NCBI RefSeq assembly: GCF_028858725.1
Contig: NC_084759.1
Span: 95,004,362 to 95,068,361, forward strand
Direction of reading: 5' to 3'
Length of the DNA: 64,000 nucleotides
From: Colius striatus
Lineage: Eukaryota > Chordata > Aves > Coliiformes > Coliidae
The notes below the pieces were generated by a model, which made no database searches, was not told where the DNA came from, and was given only the letters and a program-made list of their open reading frames with translations. This document shows positions 28,150 through 41,000 of the stretch, one piece after another (position 1 is the stretch's first letter; every line of letters begins with the position of its first letter). The position numbers and the translations under genes are program-made.

Positions 28150-28715
28150 TGGTAAGAATCAGGGAATGACTACAAGGGAGATATCATGGTAGGAGTCTGC
28201 TATAGACCACTCAGCCAGGATGAGGAGGTAGACCAGAGGTTCTTTAGGCAGCTGGGAAAACCCTTGGGATCACTGGCCCTCACTCACATGAGGGACTTCA
28301 ACCTACCGGATGTCTGCTGGGAGTACAACACAGCAGAGAGGAGACAGTCCAGAAGGTTCCTGGAGTGTGTGGAAGATAACTTCCTCACACAGCTAGTGAG
28401 AGAGCCAACACCTTGCTGAACCTGGTGTTCACAAACAAAGAACATCAGGTAGGGGACATGATAGTTAGAGGTTGCCTAGGGCAGAGTGATCATGAATTGA
28501 TCCTCAATCCTCAGAGAATCAAGGAGGGGGACCAGCACAACTGTCGCCTTTGATTTCCACAGGGTAGATTTGGAATTGTTTAGGAAGTTGGTAGCCAGTG
28601 TCCCTTGGGAGGCAATCCTGAAGGGCAAAGGAGTCCAGGATGGCTGCACATTCTTCAAGAAGGAAATCTTAAAGGTGCAGGAAGGAAAATTGTTCCAGAT
28701 TCTCAGTGATTTGAA
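28150..28715 (+). mobile_element. CR1 LINE internal fragment: endonuclease region, 3' end missing
   Basis: The plus strand encodes MVGVCYRPLSQDEEVDQRFF, MRDFNLPDVCWEYNTAE, RRFLECVEDNFLTQLVREPT and, in a shifted frame, LLNLVFTNKEHQVGDM. These belong to the endonuclease-side half of CR1 ORF2. A frameshift follows REPT, and stops break the following part. The fragment fades near 28715 without reaching the reverse transcriptase or the 3' end, unusual for a 3'-primed element. The left border is approximate. Confidence 0.88.
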
Positions 28716-29442
28716 AATCAAACTCTTGAAGGCACCTCAGCTGGGGTGACCAAAATCATCAGAGACATCTGAAACAGTCTAAAGAATTTCACTCATAATA
28801 AAACAATAGGTAAATTAAGCAACCTAAAGACCAAAAAACAGAGAAAAAAATACTCCACCAAAGTCAGCAGGTTGGCATCAAAATGGAAGAAATTTCTTGA
28901 AATATATTTTAGAGCAAGTTATAATGCAGAATATCATTATAAAGTTATCTCATAAGACAGAAACTGAGAAGAAAATCTGACACAGGACTTCAACCCCAGA
29001 AATCACGCTTCCGGGAGATACGCTGCCTGATTAAATCTGTGCTTAAGCAGGTTCTTTTTTCATCTGCATGGCTTTTCTGCAGACACTCTGTTGAAGATAG
29101 ATCACAGCAACAAGATCAGCAAATGGCTGTCCAGGAAGATGCCTCCTGAAGAGAAGCAGGAAGGAGGAACAGTACAGATGGAGCCCTTGGAAGGTGGGTG
29201 TCTAGTTAGATGTAGTATCTAGGGAGAATGAAGATGAAGAGTCTAGATACAGCTAAACTGCAAGGCTATCTGGACTGATACAAAGAGATATCCCATGGAA
29301 GAAACAGTGCTGGATATCTCTTAGATTGACATAACCACTCCAGGGGAGGTCTAAAAGCGCAGACTGGTGAGTGCTCATCCAGCAGTACTTCTTTGCCCCT
29401 GCAGATCAGCATAAACCAAAATTGCCAATACACTTGCTCAAA

Positions 29443-29552
29443 TCCCTCCTAAATTTCTGTCTACATATTAACTCCTTAGCACGCAAGGCAATAGTTGGTC
29501 ATGCACTATTAGTGAGGCACTAATGTTTTCTTTGCCATTTAAGAAAATCTCT
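29443..29552. repeat. Unidentified dispersed repeat, copy 1
   Basis: This segment matches 31026-31134 in the same orientation with about 18 differences in 106 aligned bases (counted by eye, about 83% identity). Shared blocks include TCCTAAATTTCTGTCT, ATGCACTATT and TTTGCCATTTAAGAAAA. It does not look like CR1. It may be an ancient transposon or a local duplication. Confidence 0.8.
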
Positions 29553-31025
29553 GAACTGACAGGTTAAGAAAGATATTTGGAGCGGAAAAGTTCTTACTGC
29601 CATCCAAGGAGCTTTTAGAATTGCTTTCAGATATTACAGTAACAGAATCTGATTTCTAAATCTTTATTGGAAAAAAAAAAAAGCTGAGAAGCATCAGAGG
29701 AACACAAATGCTGTGATTTACCATCTTGAGTAAGAGTCACTTGATGTCTGAAGCTCTTTCTTACAGTAGCATGCTCCTAGTTCTTCACTTCCTCAGCCTG
29801 CATTTCAGAGAACAAAAAAACAAAGCCTCTAACTGCAAACAGAAAAAAAGCCTCTCACTGCAGCACTGGTTCTTTCCATGCTGCAGGACACATCACAGCT
29901 CCAAAAACTAGGTTAACAACCATGTGTGCTTTTAGAATAAAGTAAGGCTATGCCAAAGGGGAAATAATCAATAGAATTGGTTTCTGTGCTTATAACTGGC
30001 TGATAATTCAGTATTAGAGCCTGATTGTGCTGCCACCACAAAAATCAGTAGCAAATCTTTACCTGTTTTCATGAAGATAGAGGAAACCTTCAGAACTCAA
30101 GAAGGCTTATGTACTGGTGTGCACTGAACCAGTGAAGTGGACCCAGCAAACAAGTTGAGAAAAGTAAAGTTGCATTCAGGATTGGATTGGATTGCTTGCC
30201 CTCATTTTCACTTAGAGAGGCACAAAGAATACCCAGAGGATTAGCCAATTTGATGGTTAAAAGCTCCAATGCCCTGCCAATGCTACTTCTCCCACTGTTA
30301 CTGTCTCTGCCAGCAGTCTAATGATGGGAGATTTCCTCAAGTATGCTACTGTAGACACAACCACAGTGTAAATAGTTCAGCTGCTGCTCCTCTGGGAAAG
30401 CCAGTCATGCCAAATGTCAAATAGCAACCAAGGTGGATGACTCTCTGCTCCTCCTTGTTCACATCACTGATGGACGAGGTGCAGAAGTTCAAACAGATCT
30501 GTTACAGGGTTCACATTGTTGTAAGTTAACATTTTCCTATCATTTAAGATAACTGAAACAATGAAATAGGAAATTTTAAAACATCCAAAGAACTGCATTA
30601 ACATAATATAAGCACCTCACACTTAAAAAGCATACATAAGTACATACATAGTTCCAGCAATTACGGGAACAGAGATGTAGCTTCTCTTCTCTCGTGTTCC
30701 ATCTGCTCTTCAGTCTCTCAAGGAGATGTAGTAATACTAAAAGGATAAACTGATGCTGAGTACAGGGAAAGGGTGAATTGGACAGATGGAGACTCATCTA
30801 CCTTCAAATAAGCTTCTTAGTATAAAGATCCTTCACAGCATTTCTTAGGTTTTAAATCTTCTCACATTTAATAGTCTGTCTTTAACAGAAACTCCTCCCT
30901 GCTCTATTCTACAAAGCAGCAATGTTGTCTTTCCATTTAGCTGTCTTTAAGAAGTGCCAGATTAAGAATTCTAGAAGCTGGAGTTGCCCATGGAGCCATA
31001 GACCAAAACCACCCCTGGCTAAGAT

Positions 31026-31134
31026 TTCTCCTAAATTTCTGTCTCCACACAAACTCCTCAGCAGAAAAGCAAATATTTGGTGATGCACTATTACACAGGC
31101 ACTAATGGCTTCTTTGCCATTTAAGAAAAACTCT
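31026..31134. repeat. Unidentified dispersed repeat, copy 2
   Basis: Partner of the copy 1.6 kb to the left. A weak similarity (CATAGACCAAAA against CATAAACCAAAA) may extend the match about 40 bases upstream with gaps. Downstream the two diverge at once. Confidence 0.8.
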
Positions 31135-34100
31135 GTTTACAGATGAGGCAGAAGACAAAACACCTGGTTTTCATTTCCAAGAAAACTTCTTTATATATCT
31201 CTAGTAGTCTAATAGGGGCTTCAGGACAGTTTACACCAATTAGTTTCCACCAGATGACAGGGAACCATTAATATACATGAGAAGTAAGTCTCCCCATCTT
31301 ATTTTTATTTGCACAAGAAAATGACTACTTTTATGTTTGCTTGCAGTAAATGCCAAGGATTACAATGTAAATAGACGGGGCAGTAAAACAGTACTGCAGC
31401 TAATTCACTGTTTGCAGTGATTCTACTAAGTTCAAAACCAGACCCAGCAATTAAATTGCTTTGATAGAACCATGTTTTGCATTACACCGTTCCACATATT
31501 TAATTATGTACTAATTCACCTCCAAGAAATCAGAGTGAACTAAACTAGAGAAGCATTTCCTAAAAACATGACTAAGAGCCAAGCATTTGAAATTCACTTA
31601 TTGATACAAAACATAAGGCAGACTTCCAGCACAAGCAGTCTCTTGGGTTTAATCTTAAGATCTGTAATGAAATATCTCTTCTCTTTACCACTGTAGTCTT
31701 TCATCTCTTCCCAGGAGGGAGCAATCATCTTCCCAAACCCTCCCTCATGGTCCTAATTGTCAAAAGGGAGTCTTTCTGTTACTGCAACACTATAAGGCTA
31801 ATGAATTTACTGAAGTAGAGATCATATCTGACAAAGACCAACTACTGGACTACAGCAGTGTACTGATTCCTAACAATGTGTTCTAGGCAAATCACCTCCA
31901 GTCAAACCAGCGTCACTGAAAAGTTACTGGTAGGCTTTCATGAAAGCACAGTGTGTCACTAGCTCAAGAGATACTATCAAGGGAAAAAGTTTCATATAGG
32001 GAAGACAGTTGTTCTTCACCTAAAAATGAATAAAGATTGTTGCCCAAATCAGGGTTGGGACATTCCTTAGGAACTTTGCACACTTTCGGCGAAAGAGAAG
32101 ACCTTTTTTCTGGCAAGTAGGATAGAGTGGATTTTGGTTTAACTGCTATTTATCTCAAGCTGCAGTGAGGGTGCATTAGTGGAGTAAGGTTGAGCTGATA
32201 CTGCAGTCTTGCATTGGGCAAACTGAGATGGTCAGGAGAGTGAGGAGATGTGACTTCTCACTAAACAACTTCAGTTGCTGCAATCCCAACTTTTGACCTA
32301 ACTACCCTGGCAAAACTGGACTTCTAGGATTGCTAGTTTCTCCTGGTGGGGGAGAGAAGCTTGCTTCTGTAATACCTAGCACAGTTACAGCCAGACATGA
32401 TTAGAGAGACTCTGAATAAAATGTTTGATGTTCTGCAGCACTCCTTTAGGGTTGGGATTTTTCTGGTCCAAGATAGTTTGGTCAAAAGGCCAAAACCCCA
32501 TAGTCAATCCCAAGCTTGATTTCTCAGGAACGAAAACATTTTTAATGGAAATTGCAGATATTTGTGCCATCAGGCCAGTATTTTCTGTCCTGCAAACCTC
32601 TCTGCTTCTCTGAGCCCAGTAAGTATTGCCTTAGGTCAGCAGCCAGCCAGGAAACTGGACAGTTCAAGACATTAGAGTCTTCATGAAACTCAAAGCCAGT
32701 TCACAGTACTGTCTTGAGACCACAAGGGAGCCCAGAGGTGAGGCTTTACAGTAATAAAGTGGAAGTGGAAAAGAACCTGTCCTAATCTTTAAGGCATCCA
32801 AGAAAATTGCAGAGGTCATTGGGTAGTCTTTATAGTCTTTAAGGAAGGAGACATGTCCAATTTTGATCCAATAGCTCTTTGGTTATTGAATTCCACCAGT
32901 CCATGGAGTTGGTATTCACAGAAATTTGAGTCAAAGATCTCTATTTTATGCTTAGGTGGCTAATGTTGCTGTTATATGGTTGTATCTAACCCTTGGTACT
33001 AAAATAGCTTTAAAATTTGGACCTTGAGAACCCAAGTTTTCCAGAAGTCAACACGACTACGATTCCTACAGCCTCTTTGAAGATATTTACTAGGGTCCAA
33101 GGTCTTTTGAGGTTAAATTCTTTGAACTGAAATGAAAATACCTAGTCCATGATAAACATCTGGACTTCCCCTCCGATCAGCATATACCTCCAGGGGTACC
33201 TTCAGATATTCCATACCATTCTAAACTATTTTTGAAGGAATGATTCATAGTTCTGGTTTGCTTCCACTTTATAGATGAGATAAGTACATAGCTCTTAAAT
33301 GTTTGCAGAGCTGCTAAGCAGTAGCTGGGAGACTCAAGAGACTTAAGAAGAAATCCATTTTCTAACAGGATTATCTGAACAAAGGTGCAGCCAGACTCAC
33401 CATCCCACAACTGTTGAACTAGACAGATCTGATCAATGCACCAAGGTAGAGTCTAATGCAATGACAACGAGATTTGGAAAGTGACATTCAGCTTCCTGTG
33501 AGTCTATGTTGTCTGGCAATAGGTGTCAAAGGAAGCAGAACTGGAGTGCTTTCTCTGAGCTGCTTGCATTTGCTGATAGCCTAGATATAGGAAAGAGAGG
33601 CATCAAAGAGCAAGGAAGGCCAAACTCCCCCCATCCACAGCCACACACACATTTGGAATGCAGCTCAGCAGGGAGGCTCCCAAAATCATTGTTTTAAGAA
33701 CAAAGGCAAGTTGTAGATGACAGACATTTCAAACAACAGAAAAGTTTGAGGAGACCAATAAGAATAACAATTAGAATGGGAAAGGATTAAGTGGCCAACA
33801 GAAAACAACAAAAGGAAAATTAGCATCTTTTCAAAAATCACAAAGCAACTTCAAAAGCAGGCTAAGAACAATAAGAAACCTCAAATTTTGCACAGTTTAG
33901 CAGTACAGCTCACAATGAAATTAAGTGACTCCTGCAGAGAAAGGGTGTGGGGAGATCTTATAAATTTACCAAATTCCAAGCAGGATAAAAAAATTCTCAC
34001 ACACATAGCCTGGGAGGCAGCCAGTACCACTCGGTGCCATGATTTTTGAAGGCCAGATTCTAAAATGCATTTCTAATGCCAATAGTTTTGCAAAGGCGAA

Positions 34101-34764
34101 AGCTAGAAAATGAAACGATACTAACAAAGTCCAACTGGGGTTTGTAGGCGCTGCCAGCTAGTGGCACAGCACATGTCTGTGATAACACCTTGCTTTTGTG
34201 CATCCATCACCTAGTCAGTCTTTACAATGTGGGATGAAAGTTTGTGTGACAAGCACTGAACTCAGGTGGTATTCTGTCGGTTGTTTGTTTTAAAACATTC
34301 AGCCAAAATCATTGGGCTGTTTCCCGGAATGAGATTTGGAGTTGATAAATTATCTCACCACTTAAAGCAAAAAACTTTAATGAACTTTCCTCTGAGGAGC
34401 TTTACTACTCCTATGTCAATGGAGACAATGATAAAATTTAGCAGAAGCCTAGAACCTAGCCTATCTGTGTTGTGGCTTTACTTTCTGTCATAAAAGTCCA
34501 AATAAATGTAATTATAAATCCTAAAGAAACCACACTTCACACATGCTTACCAGAGATTTCCTCAATTTCAGCAGTTAAAGATTCTGGCAGTTCCTTCTGA
34601 ACCTTTCTTCTTTGAACCTCTTCCTTTCCCAGCTCTTAGTGTTGTTCAGGCTCTAGATAAAACAAAGGAAAACCTTCAAAAGCTACTTTTGGCTTTTCCA
34701 GGCTGGCATGAGGCATTTGCTGCACTCTAATGCTGCCCCTGCAGGCATCCAACACTAGGGTGAC

Positions 34765-35560
34765 TAGGATGCTGAAAAGACAAAAAGGATTCAGGAGAAG
34801 AAAAAAGAGAATATTGAGATTCAGAGATAATATGTGAGAAATTGTGACAGAGCTGGAGGAAAGGTCTGGAGCACGTTGGGAAAGGAGCTCCTTGGATTAT
34901 GAGCTAGAGGCAACACGAGGAGGGCGAGGTGGGACCACAAGTCAAAGAATGTGTGACTGGCAGACCCACAAGGATGGAGATGACAAGGAATCTGTTCCTG
35001 CTAGAGGCAGGAGTTGGAGCCGTGGAAGGAAACAGAGGAACAGTCTAAATCAAGACATAGAAACAGATGTGGAGCTCAGAGGTGAGAAAACAGACACTGG
35101 CAGCAAGTGACTGGAGACACTAGGAGGGGGAGTAGCTGTGGGGAAGAAGAGGTCAAAGAAAGAAGAGGGAAGTCAGATCTTTTTGGTATGTAGGCATACA
35201 TAAAGTTGAGAAACACGAGCACGTTCAGACAAAGAAACTGAGATAAGTAGTCAGGGACGAAAGGTCTCAGAACAGGAGAAGGCGAAGACTGAAGGAGAAG
35301 CTTAAGGAAGGAGACTACAATGTATAAAAAACGGGGGATGAAAGACAGGGCTATAGTATGAAGGCAAATCAAAGTCACAGGAGAAATCAGAGAACTGGAG
35401 TATGCCATGCATGAAAAGTAACTTCTGAGAGAAGTGATGAGAATTACATATTTGCCAAGTAAGAAGAACAAGCAGGACCACATAAGCAAGTCAAAAGTTT
35501 TGAAAGACTGTCACACAGACTGTCACAAGGAAGGACAAGGGAAGGGTGAGGAACATGAAT
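34765..35560. other. Purine-biased strand region
   Basis: The plus strand is rich in GAAGA, GGAGA and GAAAG words across about 800 bases. Sample counts: 43 purines of 60 at 35221-35280 and 41 of 60 at 34981-35040. The bias also creates a long, hydrophobic minus-strand open frame (137 codons) that I do not regard as a gene. Confidence 0.6.
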
Positions 35561-38500
35561 CAACACAGAAGGACCGTTGCTGCTGGTCACTGAGCAGAAC
35601 TGAAGGTGCTCAAAGCCCACCTTTCCAGTGCACCTGTGAGACACATTGCTGTTGGTCCAGGCTGGGAATAGTAGCTGCCTACCACTCTTTGTTAGTCTAA
35701 ATGCCTGCACACACTGTAGAGATATCCTACACAGCTAAATATCCGAGCCTTTCCACTCAGGGGGCCAGGCATAGGATCACTTTGCTTTTATTTTTCCCAA
35801 GAAACCAAGCAATTTGTGCACAAAATGACTGTGTTCAAAACTTGCATAATTGTTGTAGAACCCGCATTTACCTCTCTCATATCTATATGCTCAGATAACA
35901 GCTTTTAACAATGCAATCACATTCCTTAATCCGCACATGGAACGGGCTGCACTCTTTCAACAAACACCTATGCACTAGTTTTCCCATAACTGTTCAGCAT
36001 TGGCAAACATTAGTTACAGCACACAATGCAAATTGTCTCTGAAGAAAGTAATTAAATTTCCTTCAGCTCATATCCTTAAACATCTCCTTATTCACTTCCT
36101 TACTGATTTCCTTTTCTTAGCACTCACAGTGTTGGCATTTCCAAGGCCTAGAGACTCAATAGTTTCTTCAGGAGCCCAAGAATGCAGATAGACGTTTCAA
36201 TAGAGTTTTAAGTAATTATGATCAGCATTGCTGGGAGTGTTTGGTATATTGCCCTACATATTTGTCTGTATTTGAATAAACACCTTTGAAAATCTGGCTT
36301 TCTGTGCTTGCATAACTTAATTCATTTATTTTCACAACACTTCCCGGAGGGCAGGGCAGAAAATATTATTCCCTCATTAGGAAACTGAAGCAATGAAAGT
36401 GTCTGGTCAGAGTGGGTGCCCAATTTGAAATAGGCTGGAACTGCTTTCTGTAGCATACTACTGGCAGCAGTTCTGCATGCGCCTCAAACGAGCCCCTAGG
36501 CTTGCAAGTAATTCAAGAAATAAGGAACAAGCCATTCATGACCACCTGTGGCTGCATGAATGATTGTCCCAGGATCACCCAGTAGGTTTTGTGACAGAGA
36601 ACGAAGACAACATCATGCATCGGAGTAGGAAAGCAATGAAGCTTTTCTTTATCAGGCAATTGTCCTTCCACCACCTGCAAGCCCACTTTACACACATTCC
36701 TACTTCAGCAACAAGTGATCAGACTCCTGGCAGCAGCCTCCTTTACTACACCACAATTCACCTCCAAAGGAATAATCCCACCTTACAAACTGCATCCTGT
36801 TAAAAACCTTTTGTAGTCCTCACTGTCTATCTGACGTGATGGGCATGTCGGGGTAGCACACACAATGTTGGATTTGAACTTGCCTAACTTGTGAGTGAGT
36901 AGGAACCAGTGCACGGTATTCAGCTTTAACCAGCATTTGCTTAAGAGTCATGCATCTGTATTTAGAATGAAGATGCCAGACAGATGGTTCTGTTGCCAGC
37001 TATGCCAGCAATCTGCAGGGCAACCACAACTAGTTTATCTGCTTCCCTAGGTCTCCCTTTCCTCTTTTGTAAAATAGGGACATTAATATTGACATCACTT
37101 CTAAAGCATTTTGAAAACTATCGATGAAAAGCATAATTTGAGAGTTAGGCATTATCAGTGTCATTGCACATAGCAGGTCCGACGTGTAAGTCACCCCATA
37201 TGTGTATTTTAAGTGGCTGCTGAGCTGCTGGAGGTGATGCACCAAGCTAAACAACTGCTCCAGTAAATCCTAGATTCCAGTCTTCAGGCAGTTCATCATC
37301 ATGATTCCATGGGCTGAGGGCACAAATACATTTAAGGTTATGCTTTAATTCCAAACTGATTATCATATTATAAAGATGAAAGGATTGAGTTAGAATAGCA
37401 GCAATTGATGGAAGGACATAAAATGCAACTAAAATCAGTGGATCATGCTCACTATGACAATTTTGCTACTAACAAAGTACTAACCTAAACTTACACCATC
37501 GATGAAATTCCCCATGACTTGTCCACAGACAGCAGAGTAGCTGTGTACATAACTGATCTAGATGTCAGCATAGCTTTTCCACAGCTATTTCATGCAACAC
37601 ATCTAAGCCAACAAGTCTGGTATACAAAGGGAGAAGAATAAACTCTCTGAGCAAATAGAAAACTAGTGTAAGCCTATGGGTTCAGAGTCTTTTTCTTTGT
37701 TTGATTACCATGCCGTTGAACACGATACTCAAACTGCACTTGAATTTTGTAGCCAATTGCATAAAAAATGACATTTTCTTTCAATCACCTTTTTTGAAGT
37801 GCAAAGCATCTTCAGAGAGATTGCCTCTAGCCCATATAGTTTGCATTGTGTCATATTGTTACAGAAACTAATTTAGCTGGAAGTTTAAACACTGGGAGCA
37901 ATTTAATAAAAGATTTCCACACTGATACTTTGTTTGAAAACTGTAGCATGAGCATGCAAAAGTATGTATGATGCTATGGCCACACTTTAGTTAGCAAACC
38001 AATGTCATTTTTCTAACTTCTTACTCTCCCTGAGAAAAATTCCTATTTTCGAGATACAAATGATATTAAAAAACATTCTGGTTGATGAGATTTAAAAGCA
38101 GGATTACAAAAAGATTGAAAAACTCTATGACATTGGAGAAAATAATTCACTACTCAACAGATTTGTGCTTTGCTGCTGAAGATAATAATGCCCACATTAA
38201 TATACACATTACTGAGCACCATAATACCATACTAGAGCAACAAGCACACACTTGATGAGATTACAGTTCTATACATTTGGAATTAGTAAAAGAAAATACT
38301 TTTCAAAGAGGTCCAGAGCCAGTCTGGGGAATTTTCTGCAACAGAAAGCCATTGTGATAAATAGCACAACCATCTATTTGAAAAGAACAGGATCACTTTC
38401 TGGACATTAAGCAGCTCTGCTGGTGAAGATAAGGACAAATAGAAACACACACATTCTTTCCAAGGTTAGCCTTAAATTTTCAGTCTTAGTCTGTGGCCTT

Positions 38501-38888
38501 CAATGAAAAGCAGTAGCTACAATAATAAAGCACTGGTCTGCTGCTGTGGTTGAGTCCATATTCAGGTTTCTAACTAACCTACTTTAAAATTTCCATTGCC
38601 TGAGCCTGGCAGTGAGGTAGGCTACAGCAGGCCATAGGCCTCTAGATAAGCCTTAGGTCAAACATGAATTTGAGGTAAAATGTTTATGGAGTTCAGGGAC
38701 TGCAAATCACATAAGCAGTCAGATGAGAGTTCGTTTAAATGTTAACTCTTATGGGATCATCTTTCTGGTAAGCTTGGTGTCATCTTGGGCTGAAATGGCG
38801 TGTGAAAACAGCTTCGAAAGAAAATTTCTGAATACAAAGCAACCAAAAACCCAGAAAGACAAGTTTTGTCCTAGGAACTGCTATCCAC

Positions 38889-39212
38889 AGAATCACAGAA
38901 TCCTAAGGGTTGGAAGAGGCCTTGAAAGATCATCTAGTCCAACCTCCTTGCCAGAACAGGACCACCTAGAGCAGGTCACATGGGAACTCATTCGGGTGGG
39001 TTTTGGATGTCCCCAGAGGAGGAGACTCCACAACCCATCTGAGCAGTCTGTTCCAGTGCTCCATCATCCTCACAGTGAAGAAGTTTTTACTTACGTTTCT
39101 TTGGAACCTCTTATGCTCTAGCTTATACCTGTTGCCCCTTGTCCTATCACTGAACATCATTGAAAACAGCCTGGCTCCATCTTTCTGACACCCACCCTTT
39201 ACGTCCAGCTCA
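38889..39212 (-). mobile_element. CR1 LINE 3' fragment
   Basis: The plus strand starts ACAGAATCACAGAATCCTAA, continues GGTTGGAAGAGGCC and GAGGAGACTCCACAACCC, and the complement encodes the [17 protein letters not shown] and [14 protein letters not shown] blocks. It is 5'-truncated near 39212. Confidence 0.92.
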
Positions 39213-39257
39213 ATACTGCTGCAAACAACGGATTAGCAATAGCAATGATGCTGAAGT

Positions 39258-39320
39258 GATAGCAAATAGCATTGAACTGATAGCAAATAGCATTGATTTG
39301 ATGGCAAATAGCATTCAGAT
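39258..39320. repeat. 21-bp tandem repeat, three units
   Basis: Three units start at 39258, 39279 and 39300. Each begins GATAGCAAATAGCATT, with one G substitution in the third. A weaker related unit precedes them at about 39232-39257. The repeat sits in the 140-base gap between two minus-strand CR1 fragments. Confidence 0.9.
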
Positions 39321-39354
39321 CAGAGGGATGAGACTGAGTCTAGCTCTGTGAACA

Positions 39355-39605
39355 GAGAATCATAGAATCATGGAATCATTTCAGCTAGAAGAGACCTTTA
39401 AGATCACTGAGTCCAGCCTTTGTTCCAGCCCTATCAATCACTAGAACGTTTCCCTAAGCGCAACATCCACCCATCTCTTAAACACCTCCAGGGACAGTGA
39501 CTCCACCGCCTCCCTGGGCAGCCGTTCCAATGTCTGACAACCCTTTCAGTAAAGAAAGTCCTCCTCAACTCCAGTCTGAACCTCCCCTGGCGCACCTTGA
39601 GAAGG
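39355..39605 (-). mobile_element. CR1 LINE 3' fragment of a different subfamily
   Basis: The plus strand reads AGAATCATAGAATCATGGAA, then GACCTTTAAGATCACTGAGT, CACCTCCAGGGACAGTGACT and CCCTGGGCAGCCGTTCCAAT. Its internal words differ from the copy at 38889-39212, so the two are separate insertions in the same orientation. Confidence 0.9.
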
Positions 39606-40977
39606 CCAGTTCACTTTGGCCAGGCAAAAGGAGAGTAAGGGTACATTGAAAGTGCAAAATTTGCACACATTCACCTTAGCATCAGCAAAACAATTACAGC
39701 AACACACAGCTCGGTCTATAGACCACCAGAGATTTTTCATCCCTGAGCTAAAGACCACACACAGGCAGAATATGAGAGCTCTCATTGTACCCTAAACACA
39801 GCTCCCCCAACTCCTCCCTCTCAGTCACCCCACCACTTAGACTACAAGCAAACAGAAAGCTCATCATGGTGGTTTCCCACATGTGGGTGCAGTGCTGAAG
39901 CTCCAAGAAAAGGACAGTTGCATTCCCCCTAAACTGGCCATCACATCTTGGAGCCTAGAGACCCTCCGCTCCACATCTGGTTTTCATGACCTGTTTCCAT
40001 CACCATGATATGTCCAAGGGTGACTAGGGTATGCAGATGCCGTGCTGCCCTAGTAACTGTCTTTCCATCCCAGCTAGGATTTCTGTCATATCACAGAGAC
40101 AGAGAGATTTACAGTTTCTTTTTGTAGGAAAATATATCTATTTCTTAGCAGCACGAGGCTAATTCCCTGCCTTGCTGCAGGCAGCAAGGCTTCACCATGT
40201 TTTACTACACTGGGCTACCCATTTTAAAGCACTGACAGTTTCACTTTCTCTGCGCAGTGTGTGTTTTTGAACTCACCCTGTAGCATGCTGCGAACCAGAC
40301 AAGGGAGGAGGGAGTAAAGAAGGAATGAGGGAAGGTGGTTCAGCCCCATGGAAATGTCGCACTTCCCTGGAGATTAAGCTTCTGTTTTCTCAGTAGTCTC
40401 AATAAGGGAATCTAAACGTTTAGCAGAGCAAATCTTAAAATAAGATTACACGTACCATGTCGTCCCAGCCAAAAACATTACCCCTGCTTAGAGGCAGCCC
40501 AGATGCACCGGCATGACTTCTCCTGTGTGTGCAGAGAGCAGAATAACTGTCTGTGTTGTCTGCCTGCAGTCACCCCACCACTCACGAGCCTCATGAAAAC
40601 ACCTCGAGGGGCTGCTCTGCATTATTTCCCTGCCACCATAAATGTGGACAGTGCTTTGGGAAACAAGACGGGGTCCACTTCTGTCTTTCAGGGAATATCC
40701 ATTGTGAGGCAGGGGAGCCCTGCTGATTTCAACCACAAAATTGTTGGTGTGCAGTTGATCCAATTTCAGTCACCAACCCTGCCCCAAGCACCTTACCGTT
40801 TATGGCTTGAGCTTAGCACATAGCCCTGTGGCGTTTGACCTAGGCAATGCAGACAAGCACTAGCTACTCATCTAAAACCCGCAAAGCCCTTTCCATTAGC
40901 CCACGCCTGACAAGGAGGTTACCTGGCTGGCTGGATATCCAGAGCATGTGGCTAGGTGATCTCAGAAAAACATTTTT

Positions 40978-41000
40978 AAAAAATAAAATAAAATAAAGAA
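40978..41000. repeat. (AAAAT)n tract
   Basis: AAAATAAAATAAAATAAAG-type simple repeat of about 23 bases. Confidence 0.85.

Larger units (their letters stand above)
28716..38888. other. Intergenic stretch with an unidentified repeat pair and a purine-biased zone
   Basis: Outside the listed repeat pair and the purine-biased zone no gene or known element was recognised. Ten kilobases without a clear CR1 is the second longest such gap in the window. Confidence 0.55.

Noticed and set aside
34551..34652. Exon-like 102-base minus-strand segment with TTTTATCTAG acceptor and G/GTAAGC donor, reading GKEEVQRRKVQKELPES
   Set aside because: The only long frame has a TAA stop four codons after the acceptor, and no in-phase partner exon was found. 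At best a decayed exon.
35076..35489. Minus-strand open frame of 137 codons, hydrophobic
   Set aside because: It is the complement of a purine-biased strand, which depletes stops and yields Leu/Ser/Phe-rich translation. It has no family resemblance, and frames this long are expected by chance in 64 kb.
38723..39121. Plus-strand 132-codon frame
   Set aside because: Its second half is antisense CR1 sequence, so it is not a host gene.
40560..40704. Exon-like segment with TGTCTGCCTGCAG acceptor and GTGAGG donor
   Set aside because: No phase-compatible neighbour was established and the peptide is unfamiliar. Isolated GT-AG pairs are frequent by chance.
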